A stretch of 12,077 nucleotides of DNA from an uncultured Caryophanales bacterium. GTDB lineage: Bacteria > Bacillota_I > Bacilli_A > RFN20 > CAG-826. Below, one piece after another: positions 7,002 to 12,077 of the stretch. The stretch lies in the NCBI GenBank assembly GCA_905197045.1, contig CAJJXG010000026.1:1-12077 (forward strand). The letters run 5' to 3'. How positions within the stretch are numbered: position 1 is the stretch's first letter; each line of letters begins with the position of its first letter. Both the position numbers and the translations under genes were made by a program. The notes under the pieces were generated by a model. The model did no database searches. It was not told the DNA's origin and saw only the letters and a program-made list of their open reading frames with translations.

Positions 7002-8822
7002 CTATTTTAACTTTTCAAAATCATCTGCGCCATGTTTACAAATTGGACAAATAAAGTCTTTTGGTAAAACTTCTCCTTCGTATACATAGCCACAAATCTT
7101 ACAAATCCAGCCAACCTTTTTTGTAGATTTTGGTGGAATTGGTTTAATGTTATTCATGTAATATTCGTAAGTTAAACTTGTATCATTATTTAAAGTTTTG
7201 CTTTCGCCTATTGTGCAAATAAACCCATAATGAGTGCCTAAATCTAGTGTTTCAACAACGTTTAAAGAAATGAAAGCATTAGAATATCTTGTTAAATAAG
7301 AAACACCATTCTTTGCAATCTTCACATCTTCAAAACCTTGGAATTTATCAACTGTTGCACCACTTTGGAAACCAAAACGTTTAAAAAGTGAAAATGGAGT
7401 ATGTTTAGTTAAAACGCTGATATTGCATTTTTTGGTTTGATTAATGACACTTGCAGTATAGTTTTGCTTATTAACACAAATCATTAATCTATCTGGATTG
7501 TTAGCAACTTGATTAACAGTATTTATAATACAAGCATTTTGTTTTTTACCATCAAAAGTTGTAAGAGCAAATAAACCATAAGTGATGTTAAATAGAGGGT
7601 TACCATCTGCCTCTCTTTGTGGAATCGTATCATAAATTTGTTTTGATAAATCAACTAACTTCTTAGCATCATCAGTTTTTACACTGCTCTTGAAAGTAAT
7701 CTTATCGCCAATTTGTTCCCAATCTTTAAGATCGCTTAAAATCTTAACAATTAAAGAACCGCTATTTGGTGCCCAGCTACCATTTTCAACAACAGCAAAC
7801 TTTCTATTTTGTAAGTTATGATATTTTAAATCGAGTAAGAATTCTTCAACTGGTGTAAAAATACCCATATTGTAAGTTGATGCACAAACAATAAGATGAG
7901 AATATTTAAAAGCTTCAGCAACAAGGTAAGATTTGTCGGTTTTACTTGCATCATAAAGAGCAATTTCTTTTAATCCAAGTTCTGATAATGTATCAGCGAT
8001 AATGTTTGCAGCAACTTCACTATGTCCATAAACACTACCATAAACAATTAAAGCGCCATTAACTTCAGGTTCATATCTAGACCATTTATCATATAAACCA
8101 ATTAAATAATTTAAATCTTGTCTCCAAATTGGTCCATGAAGTGGACAAATTGTTTCAATTTCAATAGTAGAAGCTTTCTTTAAGATTGCTTGAACTTGAG
8201 TGCCATATTTACCAACAATATTTGTGTAATATCTTCTAGCCTCATCTTCAAATTCTTTTTCAAACTTAACTCTATCTGCAAATAAATTTCCACTTAATGC
8301 CCCAAATGTACCAAATGCATCTGCACTAAATAAAGTCTTTGTATAAGCATCATAAGTTACCATAACTTCTGGCCAATGAACCATAGGTGCAAAAACAAAA
8401 ACAAGATTATGTTTACCAAGTGAAAGAGTGTCCATTTCTTGAACTATTTTGACATTTTTAACTTCGACGCCTTCATTAAAGTTTTGGAACATTTCCCATG
8501 TTTTACTGTTTAATACAACAGTTAAATCAGGATAAACAGCAATTAAATCTTTTAAGCAACAAGCATGGTCTGGTTCCATATGTTGAATAACAAGATAATC
8601 AAGTTTTCTCCCATTTAATGCAGCTTTGACTTTATCAATATAAATATCTCTTACACTATGATCTACACCATCTAAAACACAGGTCTTTTCATCTAAAATA
8701 ATGTAAGAATTATAACTTGCCCCATTGGTTAAAGGATAAATATTTTCAAAAAGAGCAAGACGACGATCGCTAGCTCCAACATAATATGTGTCTTTACAAA
8801 CTTCTCTATTTTTATATATCAT
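7002..8822 (-). CDS. Flavodiiron protein with flavin reductase and rubredoxin domains
   Basis: A 606-residue cytoplasmic O2 and/or NO reductase. Domains in order: metallo-beta-lactamase-like diiron domain (about 1-250) with all ligands present, H81-x-E83-x-D85-H86, H149, D168 and H229; flavodoxin domain (about 255-400) with the FMN loop YGSVYGHSE and the STYNMG and NGSWAP segments; flavin reductase-like domain (about 408-555); and a short rubredoxin (571-606) with C574-x2-C577 and C592-x2-C595. The three redox modules suggest electrons can flow from NAD(P)H to the diiron site within one chain. I chose the ATG at 8822: AAAGG lies 9 nt before it, while an in-frame TTG at 8831 directly abuts that SD. 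It is the first gene of the block running into the glycerol-3-phosphate genes and has its own promoter. Confidence 0.96.
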   Translation of the reverse strand: MIYKNREVCKDTYYVGASDRRLALFENIYPLTNGASYNSYIILDEKTCVLDGVDHSVRDIYIDKVKAALNGRKLDYLVIQHMEPDHACCLKDLIAVYPDLTVVLNSKTWEMFQNFNEGVEVKNVKIVQEMDTLSLGKHNLVFVFAPMVHWPEVMVTYDAYTKTLFSADAFGTFGALSGNLFADRVKFEKEFEDEARRYYTNIVGKYGTQVQAILKKASTIEIETICPLHGPIWRQDLNYLIGLYDKWSRYEPEVNGALIVYGSVYGHSEVAANIIADTLSELGLKEIALYDASKTDKSYLVAEAFKYSHLIVCASTYNMGIFTPVEEFLLDLKYHNLQNRKFAVVENGSWAPNSGSLIVKILSDLKDWEQIGDKITFKSSVKTDDAKKLVDLSKQIYDTIPQREADGNPLFNITYGLFALTTFDGKKQNACIINTVNQVANNPDRLMICVNKQNYTASVINQTKKCNISVLTKHTPFSLFKRFGFQSGATVDKFQGFEDVKIAKNGVSYLTRYSNAFISLNVVETLDLGTHYGFICTIGESKTLNNDTSLTYEYYMNNIKPIPPKSTKKVGWICKICGYVYEGEVLPKDFICPICKHGADDFEKLK

Positions 8823-8844
8823 AACTTCCAACCTTTCAAAGAAA

Positions 8845-8873
8845 ATTATAGCAAAATATTACTTAGTTTTAAA
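8845..8873 (-). promoter_or_regulatory. Extended -10 promoter of the flavodiiron/glycerol operon
   Basis: On the minus strand: -35 TTTAAA (8868-8873), 17-bp spacer, then TGC-TATAAT, an extended -10 with a perfect hexamer at 8845-8850. The predicted start is near 8838, giving a 5' UTR of about 16 nt that contains the AAAGG site. It is the only clear promoter for the eight-gene block down to 323, since no downstream junction exceeds 12 nt. Confidence 0.7.
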
Positions 8874-8879
8874 AACTAA
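8863..8879. promoter_or_regulatory. Candidate operator, 17-bp palindrome over the -35
   Basis: TTAGTTTT, one central base, AAAACTAA: eight exact inverted pairs centred on the -35 hexamer of the flavodiiron promoter. A dimeric regulator bound here would block RNA polymerase. It matches no operator I can name, and no regulator gene lies in the window. It is not a terminator: the stem has only two G-C pairs and no T-tract. Confidence 0.45.
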
Positions 8880-8929
8880 ATGCCACAAATAAAACTATCG
8901 CTTACTTTTATTTATCAGCTTGTAAATAT

Positions 8930-9619
8930 TTAATTTATTATCTTCTCTTTTAATCTTTTTCTTAAAAGTTTCAATTTATCTTTTTCTTCTTTATTAACTC
9001 GATAAGAATCGCAAATTTTTCTTATTGCAATATTCTTAATTTCATAATCTAACGAGGAGTTTAAAAGATAATTATACGTTTCTTCATTACTATAAATATA
9101 AAGAGAAGATAAGACCCATCCTTCGACCATCTTTACATAGAAATATGAACTATTTTTAAATAGTGAAAAAATTCTCTCTAGATTATCTTTATCTCTTACA
9201 TAATTAAATAAGAATAAATATCCATAGCGAATTAAAAACTCATCATTAGTATTGATAAATTTTTGAATTACAGGTAAAGCTTCTCCAAAGTCTTTTAATT
9301 TAAAATATCTAAAAGTAGAATCAGTTATACCCCACGAAACAATGTGTTTAGAATTTTCAAAAACAAAATCGATTTGTTCTTTTAAAGTTTTCTTTTTCTT
9401 TAGACCGATTGCAATATATAAAAAATTTAATTCGTAGTAAACATCTAAATGAAAGTCATTAATATCAATATCTTTATACTTTTTAATTAACTCTTTGATA
9501 TCTTTCGAATAAATACCTTTTATAGCTATATTAGTATTAAGAATAGGTTTTGAAAATTCCACCAATTTTTCATTTTTAGATTTTTCAATATCATTCAATA
9601 AATCTTGATAGGTTAACAT
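8930..9619 (-). CDS. AlkD-like DNA alkylation repair protein (HEAT-repeat glycosylase)
   Basis: A 229-residue all-helical protein of the DNA_alkylation (AlkC/AlkD) family, expected to excise N3- and N7-alkylated purines from DNA. Residues matching the Bacillus cereus AlkD active site are present in order and with similar spacing: W96 and D100 (SWGITDS), R131 (LIRYGYLF) and W168 (KMVEGWVLS), corresponding to W109, D113, R148 and W187. The C-terminal DSYRV segment and Lys-rich tail also fit. The catalytic Asp is retained, so an active enzyme is likely. The start ATG has no clear SD. It is divergent from the superoxide reductase gene, with 74 bp between the start codons. Its stop lies 107 bp before the flavodiiron ATG without an obvious terminator, so some read-through is possible. 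Confidence 0.88.
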   Translation of the reverse strand: MLTYQDLLNDIEKSKNEKLVEFSKPILNTNIAIKGIYSKDIKELIKKYKDIDINDFHLDVYYELNFLYIAIGLKKKKTLKEQIDFVFENSKHIVSWGITDSTFRYFKLKDFGEALPVIQKFINTNDEFLIRYGYLFLFNYVRDKDNLERIFSLFKNSSYFYVKMVEGWVLSSLYIYSNEETYNYLLNSSLDYEIKNIAIRKICDSYRVNKEEKDKLKLLRKRLKEKIIN

Positions 9620-9662
9620 GTTTTAATGGTAGCATATTAGTGGTAAAAAAATCTAAATAACC

Positions 9663-9683
9663 TACAATATATATACAAAGGAG
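9663..9683 (+). promoter_or_regulatory. Superoxide reductase start region: candidate -10 and strong RBS
   Basis: TACAAT (9663-9668) or the TATATA just after it could serve as the -10, followed by the near-perfect SD AAAGGAG at 9677-9683. I find no convincing -35 in the 74-bp divergent interval, which would fit activator dependence or simply a weak promoter. Confidence 0.35.
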
Positions 9684-9693
9684 AAATTAAGAA

Positions 9694-10080
9694 ATGGAAG
9701 AAATTAAATTATTCATTTGCAAACACTGTGGAAAAATCATTGAAAAATTCCCTGGTACACACGGTTGCCCAACAAAATGCTGTGGCGAAGATATGAGCGA
9801 ACTTAAAGCTAATACAACTGATGCTGCTTTTGAAAAACACGTTCCTGCAGTTACAGTTGACGGAAATAAAATTCACGTTCAAGTCGGTAGTATCCCTCAT
9901 CCTATGACTGAAGCTCACTATATCGGCTTTGTAATTCTTGTTAGTGATAAAGAAGTTAGAAGACACGATTTCGCTCATACTGATGCACCAGAATATACAT
10001 TCACCATCGGTGAAAACGAGAAACCATTAAAAGTTTACGAATTCTGTAACCTTCATGGTTTATGGGTTAAAGAGCTTTAA
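9694..10080 (+). CDS. dfx: Desulfoferrodoxin / superoxide reductase (2Fe type)
   Basis: Reduces superoxide to hydrogen peroxide in the cytoplasm without producing O2. The 128-residue protein has an N-terminal desulforedoxin domain with C9-x2-C12 and C29-C30 for centre I, then the superoxide reductase domain with E47-K48-H49 (EKHVP), H69, H75, C118 and H121 for the square-pyramidal iron of centre II. The catalytic Lys and Glu are both present. An extra Cys at 25 precedes the CC pair. Rubredoxin is the usual electron donor; the only rubredoxin visible is fused to the flavodiiron protein. A strong AAAGGAG lies 10 nt before the ATG. It is a single-gene unit with its own terminator and the only sizeable plus-strand gene here. 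Confidence 0.97.
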   Translation: MEEIKLFICKHCGKIIEKFPGTHGCPTKCCGEDMSELKANTTDAAFEKHVPAVTVDGNKIHVQVGSIPHPMTEAHYIGFVILVSDKEVRRHDFAHTDAPEYTFTIGENEKPLKVYEFCNLHGLWVKEL

Positions 10081-10102
10081 ATTAAGCTCTTATCATTAAT
10101 AC

Positions 10103-10137
10103 AAAATAGCCAACTAATTCGTTGGCTATTTTTTGTT
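10103..10137. terminator. Bidirectional rho-independent terminator
   Basis: Stem AAAATAGCCAAC (10103-10114) pairs perfectly with GTTGGCTATTTT (10121-10132) around a 6-nt loop, followed by T-rich sequence on the plus strand and preceded by A's that give a shorter T-tract on the minus strand. It lies between the convergent superoxide reductase (plus) and DUF47 (minus) genes and can serve both. Confidence 0.9.
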
Positions 10138-10162
10138 TTAATTTAATTTTTGCAGGTTTTTT

Positions 10163-10789
10163 CTATAAATTCTTATACATAATGATAAGAATTGTTTTAC
10201 ATATATCACGACATTTGTCAGTGACATATTCAAAATAAGAATAAACTCTTTCTCCTAATCGAATATAATCATAATCTTTGTTTTCAATATAAAGCTTATG
10301 GACATTATATTCATAAATCTTATCAACACCTTCTTCAATTGTTAAAACTTTATTAATTAAAGGATCCATTACTTCTTTATTGTTAATTTGATCAAAATTC
10401 TTTAATACTTCATAAACCGCTTCAACTGCTTCTTTTGAGCGATCTACAAAAAGCATAGTCTTGCTAGGAAGTTCTTTATAGTTTCTAATATAAAGTTTAA
10501 AAGATATTTCTTCAATTGCGTCACATAAATCATCAATGTTATCTAATAAAACAAAAATATCTTCTCTATCAATAGGGGTGATAAATTCTTTAGCAAGTTT
10601 TTCTTCAATTTCTTTTTTCTTTTTGTCGGCTTCATGCTCTATTTTATGAACATTGTTTTTTAAATCTACTAAAGAGTCGTTGCTAAAGTTTTCAAGTCCT
10701 TCTTTCAATACATTAATTTCTTTTAAAGCAAAAAGACAAAGATTTTCAAACGATTCATAAAAATAATTATTTTTCTTTTTACCAAACAT
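10163..10789 (-). CDS. DUF47 / PhoU-like accessory protein of the Pit phosphate transporter
   Basis: A 208-residue, highly charged helical protein of the DUF47 (PhoU_div, YkaA-like) family. The marks are the N-terminal MFGKKK, HEAD at 52-55 and ITPIDREDI at 70-78, the family's metal-binding type helices. Homologues are nearly always encoded beside pit and are thought to modulate phosphate uptake, perhaps by sensing or gating; the mechanism is not settled. ATG start with AGGTGG 9 nt upstream, overlapping the TAG of pit; the gap between genes is 13 nt, so the two are almost certainly cotranscribed. There is no membrane segment, so it should act from the cytoplasmic face. Confidence 0.93.
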   Translation of the reverse strand: MFGKKKNNYFYESFENLCLFALKEINVLKEGLENFSNDSLVDLKNNVHKIEHEADKKKKEIEEKLAKEFITPIDREDIFVLLDNIDDLCDAIEEISFKLYIRNYKELPSKTMLFVDRSKEAVEAVYEVLKNFDQINNKEVMDPLINKVLTIEEGVDKIYEYNVHKLYIENKDYDYIRLGERVYSYFEYVTDKCRDICKTILIIMYKNL

Positions 10790-10802
10790 AACCTTTTACC
10801 AC

Positions 10803-11885
10803 CTATCTAAAAATACTTATAAAAATTAAAGTAATAACATATCCTATTATTCCACATCCAGGGAACGTACAAAGCCAAGTTAGAACCATTTCTTTGGCAA
10901 TTGACCATTTAACTCTTTTAATACCTCGAGTTGCACCTACTCCTAAAATCGAGACAGTTTTTACTTGAGTAGTTGAAACTGGAAGACCAAATAAAGTCGA
11001 AAGTAAAATACCAATGGCGCTCGTTGTATCGGTTACAAAGCCTTGATATGGTTCAAGATTAGCCATTCCCATACCAACTTTTTTAATAATTTTATAACCA
11101 CCAATTGAAGTGCCGAGTCCCATAATTAAAGCAACCACAATCGCTAACCACCATAAACTAGAATCATTAGATAAAGCAATGGTACTAGTAGGATCTTTTG
11201 CTTTTGCAGCTAACTCAATTGCTAAAAATAAAACACCTATAAACTTCAAGCCATCTTGTGCCCCATGAACATAAGCCATTGCCGCTCCACTTACTACTTC
11301 AGCTCTTTTAAAAAATGGTCTAGCTTTATTTCTATTTAACTTTTTACAGCAAACTTCAATAAGTTTAGTTAAGCCAAAACCAACAAAAAAGCCAAAGAAA
11401 CAACTTAAAATTAATCCATATATAGTTAAAGCCCAGCTTGATAAAGGACCAAATTCAATTGTTGCATCAAGCCCCATTGTCATGGCCGCTAAACCAGCTC
11501 CAGTAATTCCAGCAATTAAAGCGTGAGATTCACTACTTGGAATACCAAACCACCAGGCTAAAACACCCCAGGCAATAACTCCAACCATACCAGCACACAA
11601 AGCATCTAAAGCAACAGCATAATTTGTTCCAAAATCAACCATATCTGAAATCGTTTGAGCTGTTTGCTTCGAGATGAAAAACATCGTAAGAACACCTAAA
11701 AAATTAAAAAAAGCTGCCATTAAAATTGCAGCCTTAGGTTTAATACAACGTGTAGATATACATGTAGCAATTGCATTTGGGGCATCAGTCCATCCATTGA
11801 TGAAAATAACTCCTAAAACTAAAATTGATGCTACAACAAGCATTGGGAATTCAGCATATAAGGATAAAATCTGGCCTAAATCCAT
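10803..11885 (-). CDS. pit: PiT-family inorganic phosphate transporter
   Basis: A 360-residue membrane protein with roughly ten hydrophobic segments, importing phosphate with H+ or Na+. The two inverted PiT signatures are visible: N30-G-W-T-D34-A-P-N37-AIAT in the first half and H207-G-A-Q-D211 in the second. The companion re-entrant loops GIPSSESH (114-121) and GLPVSTT (300-306) are also present. The length fits short bacterial PiT proteins lacking a large central loop. I keep the ATG at 11885 although no SD precedes it, because the promoter -10 ends 6 nt before this ATG, predicting a leaderless transcript. It is the first gene of a two-gene operon with the DUF47 protein. Confidence 0.95.
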   Translation of the reverse strand: MDLGQILSLYAEFPMLVVASILVLGVIFINGWTDAPNAIATCISTRCIKPKAAILMAAFFNFLGVLTMFFISKQTAQTISDMVDFGTNYAVALDALCAGMVGVIAWGVLAWWFGIPSSESHALIAGITGAGLAAMTMGLDATIEFGPLSSWALTIYGLILSCFFGFFVGFGLTKLIEVCCKKLNRNKARPFFKRAEVVSGAAMAYVHGAQDGLKFIGVLFLAIELAAKAKDPTSTIALSNDSSLWWLAIVVALIMGLGTSIGGYKIIKKVGMGMANLEPYQGFVTDTTSAIGILLSTLFGLPVSTTQVKTVSILGVGATRGIKRVKWSIAKEMVLTWLCTFPGCGIIGYVITLIFISIFR

Positions 11886-11891
11886 GCCAAG

Positions 11892-11921
11892 ATTATAAAT
11901 AATTCACTTTATAAATGTAAA
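11892..11921 (-). promoter_or_regulatory. pit promoter, predicted leaderless transcript
   Basis: On the minus strand: -35 TTTACA (11916-11921), 18-bp spacer, then a perfect TATAAT (11892-11897). The seventh base past the -10 is the A of the pit ATG at 11885. The intervening bases CTTGGC contain no SD. Confidence 0.65.
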
Positions 11922-11932
11922 GAAAATGTAAA
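11916..11932 (-). promoter_or_regulatory. PhoP-box-like direct repeat
   Basis: TTTACA occurs at 11916-11921 and again at 11927-11932 on the minus strand, 11 bp apart. Bacillota PhoP sites are TT(A/C/T)ACA-type repeats with this helical spacing. The proximal copy is also the -35 of pit. Two good copies are fewer than the four usual in a full box; TGTCAT (complement of 11941-11946) and an inverted TTTACA (11961-11966) lie further upstream. Confidence 0.4.
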
Positions 11933-11987
11933 GATTTTTAATGACAGTTTAAAGCGAAAATTTACATTCTTAAAGTCTAAAAACTTA

Positions 11988-12013
11988 AAAAAGCTAATTT
12001 TTGCAGGCTTTTT
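11988..12013. repeat. Short A/T-flanked hairpin with repeat TAATTTTTGCAGG
   Basis: AAAAAGC (11988-11994) pairs with GCTTTTT (12007-12013) across a 12-nt loop. The segment from 11995 matches 10144-10162 in 18 of 19 bases (TAATTTTTGCAGGYTTTTT), so the same short sequence flanks both ends of the pit operon in direct orientation. It is probably terminator debris; the stem is weak. Confidence 0.35.
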
Positions 12014-12068
12014 AAAAAAAATAAGGGGCTGTTGAATAACTAAGATTTACAAGGTTATCAACAGCCTC
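12014..12068 (-). terminator. Rho-independent terminator for a minus-strand gene beyond the right edge
   Basis: GGCTGTTG/CAACAGCC plus ATAAC/GTTAT form a 13-bp stem (12027-12040 with 12054-12066) with one bulged A and a 13-nt loop. On the minus strand it is followed by CCTTA and eight T's (12014-12021), a good termination tract. The plus-strand tail TCTTTCATTTT is poorer. The gene it serves is outside the window. Confidence 0.7.
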
Positions 12069-12077
12069 TTTCATTTT

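Noticed and set aside
9620..9693. PerR or Fur box in the alkD-like/superoxide reductase interval
   Set aside because: No TTATAATNATTATAA-like or Fur-like palindrome found; only AT-rich sequence and a short AACATGTT at the AlkD-like start.
9709..9978. Minus-strand reading frame inside the superoxide reductase gene
   Set aside because: Shadow of a gene whose metal ligands are all present on the plus strand.
11674..11898. Plus-strand reading frame opposite pit
   Set aside because: Antisense of a conserved membrane protein gene, no SD.
1..12077. CRISPR array, tRNA genes, insertion sequences or prophage genes
   Set aside because: No regularly spaced repeats, no cloverleaf-like sequence, no transposase or integrase motifs were seen on either strand.

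Overview
This is an AT-rich, tightly packed bacterial chromosome segment. It looks like a low-GC Gram-positive anaerobe or microaerophile of the Bacillota/Mycoplasmatota type. The reasons are strong SD sites (AAAGG, AGGAG), very short or overlapping gene junctions, A/T-ending codons, a Bacillota-style rRNA leader, a rubredoxin-based oxygen defence set (flavodiiron protein and superoxide reductase), and a glpK/GlpA-like/FAD-NAD/DUF1667 glycerol cluster. Every Trp codon I checked is TGG, so the standard bacterial code applies. None of the 12 gene ends uses TGA.

Layout, left to right. Bases 1-143 hold the promoter and leader of an rRNA operon pointing left; the rRNA itself lies outside the window. 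Bases 144-322 are non-coding and contain a palindrome, CTCGCG repeats and a cre-like site. From 8822 down to 323 runs one block of minus-strand genes with no gap above 12 nt: flavodiiron protein (with flavin reductase and rubredoxin domains), MazG-like pyrophosphohydrolase, GlpA-like FAD/[2Fe-2S] dehydrogenase, FAD/NAD oxidoreductase, DUF1667 protein, a frameshifted DUF2974 alpha/beta hydrolase, glycerol kinase, and an unrecognised Cys-rich protein. A good extended -10 promoter with an overlapping palindrome precedes this block. An AlkD-like DNA glycosylase gene (minus, 8930-9619) lies upstream and is divergent from a superoxide reductase gene (plus, 9694-10080), which ends in a strong bidirectional terminator. 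The right end is a pit phosphate transporter/DUF47 operon (minus, 10163-11885). Its promoter predicts a leaderless mRNA and overlaps 11-bp-spaced TTTACA repeats resembling a PhoP box. A terminator for a gene beyond the right edge closes the window.

How the genes may work together (inference): glycerol kinase makes glycerol-3-phosphate and the GlpA-like/FAD-NAD/DUF1667 set oxidises it. The flavodiiron protein, first gene of the same apparent transcript, could reduce O2 (or NO) using NAD(P)H through its own flavin reductase and rubredoxin domains. Superoxide reductase next door removes superoxide. The window may therefore encode a soluble, haem-free route coupling glycerol-3-phosphate oxidation to oxygen scavenging. 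No glycerol facilitator or dedicated regulator gene is present.
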